From NCBI GenBank assembly GCA_021234155.1, contig JAJEKV010000097.1:3476074-3540073 (forward strand): a stretch of DNA of 64,000 nucleotides. Direction: 5' to 3'. This stretch comes from Isoetes taiwanensis. Taxonomy: Eukaryota; Streptophyta; Lycopodiopsida; Isoetales; Isoetaceae. Positions 23,297 to 33,540 of the stretch are shown here, in pieces. The position numbers and the translations under genes were made by a program. Position 1 is the first letter of the stretch; the number at the start of each line of letters is the position of its first letter. The notes beneath the pieces are model-generated. The model saw nothing but the letters and a program-made list of their open reading frames with translations, did no database searches and had not been told where the DNA came from.

Positions 23297-24754
23297 TTGG
23301 GTTGTCCTCAGCGTCCTAAAGGAAACAGGGCTCCCTCGGATAAGTGGAAGACCTTTGAGTCACTTTCTGCAGATATGTTCTCACTGGAAGGCCGTGAAGA
23401 TGATGAGGGGAGGATGAAGAGGAAAAGAAGAAGAGAACACCAAGAAAGGGCAGGGAGTCTCTCTCAGACCAATATGACCTCATTCTTAGCACTGAGGCGG
23501 TCTGGGAGAAATGGACCGAGATATGGGCTCAATGGACAAGAGGCAAGGAAGGACAAATGGAGAATTCCCATTAAGGCGGACCCAAAGTTGTTCGACGAGG
23601 CGATTTATGAAAAGGATACGGGGGCGACCGACAAGGAAATGCTTGATCTACGAGGCGTAAATCACGGATGGAACAATCCCCGCCAAGGAAAAGTAGAAGC
23701 TCAAAATGCGGGATGCAAAGGATTATGCCACAGTCCTAAAGAGATCAAGTGCGTTGGAGGAAGGCATCACTTGAAGTTCTCGCAAATGTTGCTTCCAATG
23801 AATACCATGACTTTGATTATTACAAGGAAAAGGCTGCCCTTGATGAGGAAGACATGAAGGAATTGAACCGTCTATGTCAACCCTACATCAACACCAAGCT
23901 AAAGCGTAACGTCAAAACCCTTCCCTTCCCTGAACGTGCTATGGCAATTCTGAAGAGGAAGCTTGGATTCGGGGTTGTCCCCTTTAACGCCGATGATAGC
24001 TCCCCCCCATTCCTGGTAACATTGGGGCACAAGGGATTTGGTGGTCTGGAACTGGCACCTGGGCCCGTGGCACTATTTGCCATCAATATGATTGAAGACC
24101 CCACCCTTTTTTATGAGAAAGCTGACATAGAGCAGTGGTACAAGACGTGTCTGGACATGACCGACCTGGATACTTTCAGTTTCCTTGTCTTTTGCATGCC
24201 GGGCAATCCCGGACAACCGCCGCTCTCCCAATGGGCAGCTGATATTAACTTCACCAACAAGATCTTGTACTCCATATACGAGCTTGAACATGAGTGTAGA
24301 CTTGGCTTGCCGAAGGCACCAAGCTTTGCCAATATAGTTTTGGTTTTGGTTTCAAGATCGGCTGTAGACCTGGACAAGTGGTGGTCTAGCGAACATCATT
24401 ATCTCGACAGGTTCATGATTTCTCAAGAGCAGATGGAACCCTGGAAGGGCGGCAGATTTATGGAGGATGTGCCATCGATGGACAAAGTCGAAGAATGATG
24501 GTGCGGCGGGTCCTATACATAGAATTCCTATCCGGCCAAGGGTTATCAAGTACTTCATAACCAGCTTGGTCGAAGAAGATCAAATTGTATGCGAGTGGTA
24601 CATGAATGGCCTGTTCTCTCAGGGGGCTATGCTGTATGGAATGAAACCTATATCCGTGGTTGGAAATAAGGACATGGTTGAAACCATTCGGTCATACCTG
24701 GATCTGCTTCATGAGCATTTCAAAGGGAGGAAGACAAATGGAAGCAGACGATGA
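23297..24754 (+). pseudogene. Large unidentified plus-strand ORF, broken into three frames
   Basis: Three overlapping open pieces (23297-23857, 23749-24498, 24467-24754) read as one coding region with two frame changes. The middle piece is the most protein-like: VLANVASNEYHDFDYYKEKA, FGGLELAPGPVALFAINMIE, FLVFCMPGNPGQPPLSQWA, NKILYSIYELEHECRL. The end reads KYFITSLVEEDQIVCEWYMN and ETIRSYLDLLHEHF. The start is basic and low-complexity. I do not recognise the family. It lies between the DGQH fragment and the phosphatase, all on the same strand, which suggests one gene or one mobile block. Confidence 0.45.
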
Positions 24755-25121
24755 TGACGAAGACAAACCCGGGCGAGGGAGACAAACATGGCGGAGACGA
24801 GAATCTCGAGGGTTTAGACGAGAATCTTTGCGGAACAAATTCTTGAGAATCTGAAATTGAGGTGAGTTCACTTTGCTTCTGTTCGTGTTTCTCGACTCGC
24901 GAAGTCGAAAAACTTTTCCAATCTCGACTTCGCGAGTCGAAAAACTTCGTTCCTATCTCGACATCTCTCATTATTTCGGAAACATCGAGCATAGCGACTC
25001 GGATCATTGTCAATATCTAGTGGCGGTTCACATCTTGAGGACACTTTATACACCCCAAAGACAATAAAGAGCAAGACACCTGACGGACAGACGAAGGTCC
25101 CCGAAAAATTAATGATCCCAT
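24755..25121. other. Short intergenic stretch with two palindromes
   Basis: Two tandem variants of the CTCGACTCGCGAGTCGAG palindrome lie at about 24892 and 24923, followed by a third half-copy near 24957. The rest is a short leader to the phosphatase ORF that starts at 25122. Confidence 0.5.
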
Positions 25122-25826
25122 ATGGATCCCGACGAACCGGAAATATGGCCAGAGCCAAACTCCAACTGGGATCCAGCTGGTCCCACCAAGCTTGTAATAT
25201 TTGACGTCAATGGAGTATTAGCTGCAGTATACCACGATAAAGACGTCCCCGAGCTTAACACCTCGCAGATCCCGACGAAAACGGAGCATAAAATCGTGTA
25301 TCCGAGGCCTAGAGCAAAGGAAATTGTTGAATGGTGCCTGGAACGGGGATTCGAAGTGGGCATATGGTCTTGTATGGCAAAGAAAAATATTGTCAATGTT
25401 CTTGGTGTTATCGGCCTTCCAGTTTTGAAGTTCAAGTTCGTTTGGGGAAACGAAAGGGTCGAGCATGTGTCAGACCTCGATCCAGCCATCACAAAGGGGA
25501 AGCCTATTATGGTGAAAAGGCTGGACAGGGTTTATGAGCAATTCCCGGACTATGGCAAACACAACACGCTGATCATAAACGACTCCGCCTACAAGTGCTA
25601 TCATAACTCGCAAAATACAATCCTTGCTAAGGCATATCGACCTGAAGAGTATGAGACGGATAGGTGGTTGTCTTTCGGACTTTGTCCTGTCTTGGCAGAA
25701 TCCCTTTTTGCCATTCTTGTCGCCGATGTGATTAGGAACTATCCGAGCCTCACGGAACCCGATCCAGAGAGCAAGGCGATCATGAAAGCTATGGACGACA
25801 AATATTATGGTGATCAAGAAGAGTGA
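25122..25826 (+). CDS. FCP1/NIF-like HAD-family phosphatase domain protein
   Basis: Intact 234-residue ORF. Motif I is KLVIFDVNGVL at residues 23-33 (nucleophile Asp28; the usual second Asp is Asn30). Motif II is VGIWSCM (Ser83). Motif III is KPIMVKRL (Lys132). The last acidic motif is TLIINDSAYKC with Asn153-Asp154 where the family usually has Asp-Asp. This fits the C-terminal-domain-phosphatase-like (FCP1 homology, NLI-interacting factor) group, in which plants often carry D-L-N-G versions. The second Asp normally acts as general acid, so activity on phosphoserine may be lost or altered. No transit peptide or membrane segment is seen. It is single-exon with the start in a clear leader; upstream coding pieces share its strand, and three 125-bp palindromic repeats follow the stop. 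Confidence 0.72.
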   Translation: MDPDEPEIWPEPNSNWDPAGPTKLVIFDVNGVLAAVYHDKDVPELNTSQIPTKTEHKIVYPRPRAKEIVEWCLERGFEVGIWSCMAKKNIVNVLGVIGLPVLKFKFVWGNERVEHVSDLDPAITKGKPIMVKRLDRVYEQFPDYGKHNTLIINDSAYKCYHNSQNTILAKAYRPEEYETDRWLSFGLCPVLAESLFAILVADVIRNYPSLTEPDPESKAIMKAMDDKYYGDQEE

Positions 25827-25889
25827 CCTCTGCTTTCAGATAGTCAAATTGTGTGAATATTGTAAACAAACGTGAACAAATGTACTACA

Positions 25890-26215
25890 TTTTGTAATGA
25901 ATATACTTGTATATTGAGTTTTCGCAGGCTTTCTCGACTCGCGAGTCGAGAAAGGCATGCTTGTCCTGTTGCTGAAACCATTTGTATGTTTGTTTGTGTG
26001 GACCGGATGCAGCCACAATCTATTATGATAATGGTTGTACATTGGGTTTCGGCCTTTCTCGACTCAGCGAGTCGAAAAGGCAATTCTTTAAACTCGCTGA
26101 CTAAACCATTTGTATGCTTTAGTATGATTGGATGCAACCATATTCTTATGAGAATGGTTGTACTTTGACTTTTCCCGCCTTTCTCAACTCATGAGTCGAA
26201 AAGACACTACTTCCC
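25890..26215. repeat. Three 125-bp tandem units, each centred on the palindrome
   Basis: Copies of CTCGACTCGCGAGTCGAG or close variants are at 25933, 26058 and 26183, spaced exactly 125 bp. Intervening words such as AAACCATTTGTATG, GGATGCAACCA and TGAGAATGGTTGTAC are also repeated. The array starts about 70 bp after the phosphatase stop codon, so it may lie in its 3' UTR. Confidence 0.78.
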
Positions 26216-26327
26216 ACGTCATTGGATGCGCTTGTGTGGAATGAATGCTCTCCATTGTAATTTGATTTCAACATTCTTTTCTTCGCTTTGACTAATGGCA
26301 CCGTGAATTGTTAATCATAGACTCTCC

Positions 26328-26630
26328 TTGCTCCGTGTGGTTCGTGCACGATCCGACACCAGCCGCAGTCCGCATCCCGCCATCATCACGCAGACCGCCC
26401 CAGGCGGCACGCATCCCACTCAAAAGAAGAAATACCGTTCTGGCACAAATCCCGCTCACGTTACACTCTTGCCCGGCCTTTGGGATAAGGTTGCTCGTGA
26501 ATTTAGACGCCATGCACACCCAGGGGATAAAGAACACGCGAAGAAATTTGAGACAGTCCAGGAAGCTCAAAGCATCTTGCAAGCATTGCATAACATCCAC
26601 CTGAGGTTGGGGAAGGAGCATATTCGATGA
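26328..26630 (+). CDS. Small hypothetical protein (100 residues)
   Basis: Open frame from ATG 26328, with an overlapping frame from 26308. The N-terminal part is basic and Thr/Pro-rich; the C-terminal half is helical and charged (LWDKVAREFRRH, EHAKKFETVQEAQSILQAL). That half has a faint J-domain-like look (helix, loop, E-x-x-Q-E-A-x-x-I-L), but the HPD motif is absent (HPG instead). I do not assign a function; it may be part of a larger broken gene. Confidence 0.3.
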   Translation: MLRVVRARSDTSRSPHPAIITQTAPGGTHPTQKKKYRSGTNPAHVTLLPGLWDKVAREFRRHAHPGDKEHAKKFETVQEAQSILQALHNIHLRLGKEHIR

Positions 26631-26631
26631 A

Positions 26632-27150
26632 AAGTCTGCGGAGGCGAAGTGGAGAAGTCGGGTGGACAGTCGGCCGGGTAGCTCCAGAGGGCACCTCCAC
26701 GTGAGGCATTCCACACTCTTCGTGTTGCCCCCAAGGCTTACGGTCAAAGTGAAGAAGAAGCCGCCGGTTAATCCCCTAAGGTGGACCACCTACCAAGATG
26801 ATGTAATCAGGTGACAAAGAAGACCGCCATGGTCTCTGCGTCCGATGTAAAATACATTGTACCTATTCAATTTATTAATAAAAATTCTTTTTCAACATCA
26901 GCTTTGGTTTCAATCTTTAATGAATTTCCTTTGTTTCAGTTGCATTGTTCTTGTTCTCGACTCGCTATCCAGGGAAACTGGAGGAAAGCTTCGATGCAGA
27001 GTTCTAGACAAAAATTCGAATTAAGGATAGTTCTCGGGTCGGGGTGCTCCTTTTCGTGTAAATTAACAGGGTTCCGAAAAAAAATGGGAATGGAATGAGT
27101 CCCACTTTAATTAAATACGACTTTGAGGATATACAGGTTACTGAGAATGT
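26632..27150. other. Intergenic, nothing recognised
   Basis: No supported gene. A half-copy of the palindrome (TTCTCGACTCGC) occurs at about 26955. Sequence becomes AT-rich after about 27060. Confidence 0.4.
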
Positions 27151-27154
27151 AACC

Positions 27155-27928
27155 AGGGGGGCTTCATATCACCATTCCAACTTGTTTTTTTCAATGTGAA
27201 AGATGGATTATGTAGGCTTGTCGGCCCTATTTTTGAGGTAAAAATAGTCTTTTTAGCTTAATATATTTGAAAAGTTCTCACCATTCCCTTTTTTTAATAT
27301 AATTTTGAGTTCAGGCCATTCCTTGTTCAGAATAAAATAATTTGGTGAATAGATTTTATTAGCTGGGTATAGCATTACAATTATCATATATTATATTATC
27401 TATGTCAATGTGCTTGTGATGTTCACCCATCTGCACCTTATATTTGTGTCAAAATGCTTGTGACATTTCATCCATCTGCACTCTGCATCTTCGTATTTGT
27501 TGCTCTCTCCATTCACCTAGCTATCCCTTTTTTTTTCCATGTTTACTACATGCTTAGATACTCATATATAATGACATTATCTTCAATCTGCTCCCTGTTC
27601 CTTTTGATATAAGGTTTTTGATGATAGTTATTTGTTTCTTTTTCTATGTTACGTTTCTTGACCCCCCCCTTTTCTCTTCGGGTGTGTTGCTTTACCATAG
27701 TTTAATTGTACAACACTTAAGGAGTTCTTGTGAAGATCATTGGCCTGGAGGTTTGTTTCCCTCAACTTCTGCTAGTATTCTGCCAATGCAAGAGATTTAT
27801 CTCAAAGATAATGAATAATGCCATACTAAGTTTTCAAAGATATTAAGTTATAAAGACTATTTTTACCTAAAAAATAGGGCCAACAGGCCTATACAATCCA
27901 TCTTTCACATTGGAAAAAACAAGTTGGA
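27155..27928. repeat. About 750-bp segment between 85-bp inverted repeats, upstream of the extensin
   Basis: 27155-27255 (words CCAACTTGTTTTTTTCAATG, GAAAGATGGATTATG and GGTAAAAATAGTCTTT) is the reverse complement of 27840-27928. The right arm runs into the extensin 5' leader 15 bases before its ATG. The inner part (27280-27840) is present again, in direct orientation, at about 35750-36120 and 36865-37142. This could be a foldback element inserted at the gene's 5' end or an inverted partial copy of that end. Confidence 0.65.
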
Positions 27929-27942
27929 ACAGTGAAGAAAAT

Positions 27943-29211
27943 ATGAGGCGACTAAGCGGTGTCATACTGTTGTTTGTGTTCATTATTGGGACTTGGGTTG
28001 CAGGAGATGGTTCGGACCAAGGCACTGCATACTCAAGTATGGAGATTAGAAAGAAAAGCTCCAAGTTCTTTTTTCGTCCTTTCCCCTGGTTGCCCTCCTG
28101 GTTACATTCTCGGCAATCCGTATATCCTCATCCTTCTGTCCCAGTTCCAAATTTTGAGTATCCATCTCCTCCTCCGCCTCCACCCCTCATAAGTGCCTTC
28201 CCACCACCTCCACCTTATGTTTATCAATCTTCAACACCATCTTTGGTTTACTCATCCCCACCTCCACCTTTAGTATACGAGTCCCCTCTTTCTTCCCTCA
28301 TTATGTTTACCCATCGCCACCACTTCCCTATGTCTACCCATCACCACCTCCTCAATCTCCCTCACCACCTCCTCAATCTCCCGCACCACCTCCTCCTTAT
28401 ATCTATAAATCCCCCCCTCTTTTATCACCTTTGCCACCACCTCCTTATGTCTATAAATCACCCCCTCCTCTATCACCATCACCACCACCTCCTTATATTT
28501 ACAAATCCTCCCTTCCTTCATCGCCTTCATCCCCACCTCCATATGTTTACCTATCTACCCCAATGCCCTCGCCACCACCTCCTTATGTCTATAAATCACC
28601 ACCTCCTCCATTACCTTCGCCACCACCTCCATATGTCTATAAATCCCCCCCTCCTGCACCATCTTCGCATCCTCCTCCATCGCCCTTGCCACCACCTCCT
28701 TACGTCTACAAATCCCCACTTCCTCCTTACATTTACAAATCACCTCCTCCATCACCTTCGCCACCACCTCCTCCATATGTCTATAAATTCCCCCCTCCTG
28801 CATCACTTTTGCATCCTCCTCCATCGCCCTCGCCCCCACTTCCTTATATCTACAAATGCCCACCTCCTCCATTGTCTTCCCCTCCACCTCCATATTATCA
28901 GTCTCCATCTCCTCCATCGCCCTTGCCACCTCCTCCTTATGTCTACAAATCCCCCCCCTCCTCCATCACCTTTGCCGCCACCACCTCCTTCAATATATAA
29001 ATCACCACCTAGTCCACCAGTCTCGCTCCCTCCATACAAATACCAATCACCTCCTCCCCCTTCTCCCTCACCTCCTCCTCCACCACCTCCTTATGTGTAT
29101 CGTTCACCATTAATACCGCCACCATTTGAGTGCTCCTCCCCAGCCCCTTATTACCATTACGATAACTCCCCACATCAACCTTTTACCTGCCAGTGCACAT
29201 GCTCCATGTAA
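27943..29211 (+). pseudogene. Extensin-type hydroxyproline-rich cell-wall protein, two frame breaks
   Basis: The ATG at 27943 begins a signal peptide (MRRLSGVILLFVFIIGTWVAG). The mature part starts with [11 protein letters not shown] and [10 protein letters not shown], then runs for about 250 codons of [17 protein letters not shown] repeats and ends CQCTCSM. Extensins are secreted, hydroxylated on Pro, glycosylated, and cross-linked through Tyr (YVY, YIY) in the wall. The reading frame shifts once near 28287 and back near 28965. Allowing these, the whole repeat domain is open, so the gene is recently broken or the breaks are assembly errors in repetitive sequence. An upstream in-frame Met at 27910 would extend the N-terminus, but the signal peptide favours 27943. 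The closest copy is the fragment at 15973-16655. Confidence 0.8.
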
Positions 29212-29269
29212 TTGACATACATTGTTTATTTTTTTTTAGAAATTAATAAATAAATACACAATTTTTATG

Positions 29270-29447
29270 CCCCTCAACACCCTCCCCCCCTCCCCCTTCT
29301 CCACCATCACTTTCTTCCTTGGCTAAGGTGCATGGCTCGCAACTATTAGGTTGTGCGTTCAAATCTTGTCTCGTACAACTACCGTTTTGGACGATAAAAA
29401 CCCTATTCTATTCTATTCTCGTTCTACCATTCCTTTTTTTTTCTTGT
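29270..29447 (+). mobile_element. tRNA-derived SINE-like insertion
   Basis: Contains an A-box-like GGCTAAGGTGCATGG (about 29321) and a B box GTTCAAATC (29357-29365), spaced as in RNA polymerase III promoters. The tail is CCGTTTTGGACGATAAAAAC followed by (TTCTA)n. The inverted paralogue of this region at about 36650-36760 reads straight through without these roughly 175 bases, which is an empty site. The tail matches the 3' end of the LINE at 39628-45410. Confidence 0.72.
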
Positions 29448-30029
29448 CTTCTTTTATTTCTTTAGCAACATTGCAAACTTTTTTTGGGATGTGAAATAGA
29501 AATTTCGAATTGGAATTATTTGAGGATGTATTTCATATAGTTTTCCTTTTTCTTTTAAGCACACTAACCCTACTAGACCTCTAAATCCTCATCAAAATAT
29601 GATGTGGTATATGGATCCTCACCATCGGATCTCGACCTTTTCACATCAATCGCTAGGGAAATTAGAAGAGACCAAGAAAATAGGTCCCAGAGATGCATTC
29701 ATCATAATCACCATAGAACTAAAGCTGTAGACTCATGTTTTCGGTCGTCTTCTTTCCGTCATCCATTTATTTTGCCAGGACCCCATGCTGCAAGATGGGA
29801 AAACATGCATGGGCTTCACTCCATGTTGCAAATATGCAAAACGGGCATGGGGTATCTCTTAATGCAGTGCCTATACTGAGGAAGTTCAATTGTTATGGTA
29901 GTCATTATCACGTTTTGTTCAATGATGTATTTATATAAATGTGATTGCAATTGTACTCACACCTTATAAACATGCCCCCACGCCCTTATGAACCTTTATC
30001 AACCTTAGTAAAAGTTACTTTCATTGTTA

Positions 30030-31258
30030 GTCAAAGCTACTTTCATCTTATCTGGAGAACCTTAAATGGGAACAATTCTTTAGCTTCAATTTTCATCAGA
30101 TACTGGCTGAAATGTTCTTATCCAGATGGACATCCTACCATTAATCATTCTCTTCCTGAGTCTGCTTTCTGCATTTTACATCCAGGCAGCAACACATCTC
30201 TCCTTATGCAAAACATGATTAGAGCTTGGAATGTGGTGCAAAATTGTTTTGATGAACCAAACTTGGAAGATCATCACATGAACTCATCTCTGTTTTGGTC
30301 TGCTGGATTCAGGGATAATTTTGGGAATACCTTGGCTATTAGACATCCCAAAATATATAAAAAATGGCAACATCATAATATCACTCATGTCAAAAATCTG
30401 TTTTCCAATGGGCATCTCATCTCCTGGACCAGTCTTAGGAGATTAATTCAAGGCACATCTAGTGATAAATCTGTCTATACTCATCTCAGAAATATCCTCA
30501 ATAGGAATCTTCTTTCACTGAATGATGGAAATGGTCTTCTCTGGAAAATTGACGGAATCAGTAAATATAAAGTCAATAAAGTTTATGCTCGACTAAATCA
30601 CAAGACTACTCATGTTAAAGCTAGGTCAAAGTGGTCTCTAACAGAGGATGAATGTAATAGATTATTCAACAATACTTGGAAATCCTACTGTCCTCCCAAA
30701 GTAAATTACTTTGTGTGGTTGGTTGCTCAGAAAAGTCTGCCAAATCTTGTTGCTCTGTCAAAGAGAAATTCTGCCATTAGACCTGAGTGTCAATCTAATT
30801 GTTCGAGTGAGGAAACCATGCAACACATTTTTGATTGCCCCAAGCTCTCTCTCTTTTGGAAATGGTTTTACAGTAAATTTGGTAATTTATTCAATATGCA
30901 AAATCCATTTAACTTGCTAAAGTGTATACAGAATAATGATGCTTTTAAAAACACCATTGTGTTCACTGCCTTATGGAACATCTGGAAAGCAAGGAATAGG
31001 ATTGTGCATGGTCATAAAAACTTCTCCATATTCTGGATCAAAATGCATTTCCAATTAGATTTAGAAGCTTTTGGTACTGCTCACAAAAGTAAAGCTGCAG
31101 ATTCTTATGACAGGAAATGGGATGGAGTTGGTAAATTTGTTGGTGGCTTCAATATTTTTGTTTCAAAACTTGATGTCATTAATTCTAATGCCCCTTTTTC
31201 TGATGTCATTGATAGAGTATCTGGAATTTCTCAAGGGGGAAGGCAGGACCAAATTTGA
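30030..31258 (+). pseudogene. LINE reverse-transcriptase C-terminal region (zf-RVT), copy A
   Basis: Open frame entering from the 5' flank and ending at TGA 31258. It shows the block common to plant LINEs after the polymerase domain: SDKSVYTHLRNIL, KYKVNKVYARLNH, then CPPKVNYFVWLVAQKSLPNL, CSSEETMQHIFDCPKLS and FTALWNIWKARNRIVHG. The Cys/His spacing (C-x-S-x-E-x-x-x-H-x-x-x-x-C) is the zf-RVT finger. It shares the layout with copy B at 37700, at roughly half amino-acid identity by eye. Confidence 0.82.
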
Positions 31259-31712
31259 TACAATGCTAAGCTATCATGAAGCTACTCTATACAGCAACAA
31301 CACAGGTGTTACAGATTTGAAGCCTCCAGGGCCTAATGCATCAGCAGATGAATTGAAACTCTACCAGGTCAGATTAAACAGTAATGAAAACTCTTGGGCC
31401 AAAATTTACTGCAGAGAAGTCGTACAGATGTACTGCATCTTCAACTTTTTGTTCATGTATCACTACTCTTTGACTGATAGACAACTCAGCAGATATAGGG
31501 AGTTATACTACTCTCATAAGATGTTAGCAGATTTGTATGGCACATTGCTCCTCCTCATGGGAAAAGGTGATCTTCACTCATTGCTGATGGAGAATGGATC
31601 AGAATATAACAGCTATCACTTTGGTACAGATAAAGGCTTCTACTGGGTCTACAATGCCATATTTGATCACTCCCTAGCCAAAACTTTCATCCCGAGCTTC
31701 AAATATCTTTAG
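31225..31712 (+). pseudogene. Second overlapping LINE ORF, copy A
   Basis: In the +1 frame relative to the zf-RVT ORF, open through the overlap and continuing to 31712. It reads YLEFLKGEGRTKF, then SWAKIYCREVVQMYCIFNF, YSLTDRQLSRYRELYYSHKM and ADLYGTLLLLMG. The matching segment in copy B has the same frame relation and conserved words (MYCIFNF against MYTLFWF; YRELYYSHKMLADLYG against YRECYYYHRGKADAYG). I do not know the domain. Confidence 0.65.
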
Positions 31713-33315
31713 TTCCCTTCTCATTGGCACCAAATCTCCTGTCAACAGCTCATCTGCTAGTACTCAATATTGTATCTATTGCTTGTCTAACTACAAGCTC
31801 TAGCATTTTGCTTGGCTTTTTGTTCATGCAGGTTTTGGTCTTCTGGTCACAGCAGGGGGTTGTGATTTCTGCCCTCTCACAAGGGGCAAGGCACTTCATA
31901 GTCTCACACTATCTCTCAAACTTGGTGCAGCTGGTGTGAAGTTTCTTGTTTTTGTTCACAAACTTGAAGATACATTTTATCATATTATCATTTTCCTGTT
32001 TAAACTTATTTAACTCTGGTGGCTGCTGATATGGATTTTTCCCATCAGTCACAATATTTGTATGGCTTTAATTAATTAATGGAAAAAACACCTCTTACTC
32101 TCAAAAAAAAAAAAAAAAAGCTACTTTCATTGTTATTTGGTTCTTCTATTTGTTTTCTTGGAATTTAGTCTCCTTCTCTATAAAACTTCCTTTTCCAACT
32201 ATTGGCTAAAAATGCTCGTTATAGCATATTTTAGGCTGTACATAGTGTTGAAACACATTTAACTTACATAAAAAAATCCTTAAACATCGAAGGTAGCTTT
32301 CAAGATTTAGACCATCATGCATAGATGCTAAACTTTGGCATACTGATTTTAGTCTCACTAACAAACAAACATTGTAGCTAGATATCCTTTGCAATTTCAT
32401 TGCACGCAAATGCCATTGTCCTGTGTATTCTTATCTTGTGAAAACTTTTTACAACTTGACTCAAATGTAGTCCAATCGAACTTTTCAAAGATACATGGAT
32501 ATATTCAAGCTTGCAGATGATGAATCAAATGGGAAGACAGCTTGAGAGATGCAAGGGAATTCATCTAATCTCTCAAAGAATCTCCTTATGTACCCTGGTT
32601 GTCAATTGATGGTTTATGTTGTTCAAGGCCTTATTTAATTTTGGTGAGAGACTCGTCTGGAGGGGGAAACCCGACCATAGATAGATAGATAGATAGGCAT
32701 ATCTTTCATCACAGTAGTGTATGAACATTTTGAAAAATATCTAAAGGGCTAGACGACCACACCAATTTGGTCTGACTACACACTAATAATAATAAAAGGG
32801 GACCTGCCATAGGAACAACCCAAGCCCCTTTAAGATGGCGTAAAATAAGAAAGGCAAATAGGAGGCAACGTGCGAAAGTTTATCACCGGGATGAAAAACC
32901 CCGCCCTTTCGGGTTTTCGAGAAAAATCCTAATGATAAACCTTCGCCCGATGGCTCTAAAGGAAAAGCCCGGGCCATCAAAGTGGAGATCATTGATGAAA
33001 AAGTCGAGTAAGCACAAGATGGAGGTCGCAACTAAGACGATTCCTCTCGAACCCAACACGAGAGCCATAAGAAAGAAACAAATGGTCATGATCACCTGAA
33101 AAACTTAAAGAAAATGAACAAAATGCATTAGACATTAGAATAGAATAAGAGAGAAGTAACTCAAAAAAGTTCGAGTTCCCCACAGTTGGATGAGATGGCT
33201 TGAAAAGAAACAATGTAAAAAAAAGCACATAACTCAAAAATATAAGCCATCACGCCGGCTCGCCAAAACCCCCCACGGAGGCTGGTCCATAAAAAATCAC
33301 AATTCCTTCAATAAT

Positions 33316-33540
33316 AGAAGGGACTGGTCACGTGAGCCACGCGATATAACATCATACAGCAAAACCACATAACCTCTCAAACACAGAGGGGCTATACACG
33401 CGTGCCACACGAGAAATGATAAATACTTCAAGAATAAAAAAGGGGCTGGTCACGCGAGCCACGCGACATAACATCATAAAAACAACATAACCTCTCAATT
33501 ACAGAGGGGCTGGTCACGCGAGCCAGGCGATATAGAATCA
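33316..33540 (+). repeat. Minisatellite, about four units of 55-70 bp
   Basis: Units begin GGGGCTGGTCACGCGAGCCA, at about 33320, 33390 (variant), 33446 and 33508. Each is followed by GCGATATAACATCATA and ACATAACCTCTCAA-ACAGAG words. The CACGCGAGCC core is G+C rich against an AT-rich background. Confidence 0.8.

Larger units (their letters stand above)
30030..32119 (+). mobile_element. 5'-truncated LINE (copy A) with target-site duplication
   Basis: Flanked by GTTACTTTCATTGTTA (30014-30029) and GCTACTTTCATTGTTA (32120-32135), one mismatch in 16, and ended by a poly(A) run at 32103-32119. It contains only the C-terminal part of a plant LINE reverse-transcriptase ORF and a second overlapping ORF; endonuclease and polymerase domains are missing. 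The inverted paralogue at 45430-45592 is an empty site. Confidence 0.87.

Noticed and set aside
18880-26200. CRISPR-like array suggested by regularly repeated palindromes
   Set aside because: Spacing is irregular, the spacers themselves are repeated, and the window is eukaryotic. Foldback and tandem repeats explain it better.
26328-26630. J-domain (DnaJ-like) protein
   Set aside because: The essential HPD motif is missing and similarity is limited to one helix-like stretch, so I keep it as hypothetical only.
28270-29039. Met/Glu/Gly-rich minus-strand frames across the extensin
   Set aside because: They are complements of the SPPPPYVYK repeats; the sense strand has a signal peptide and a known repeat type.
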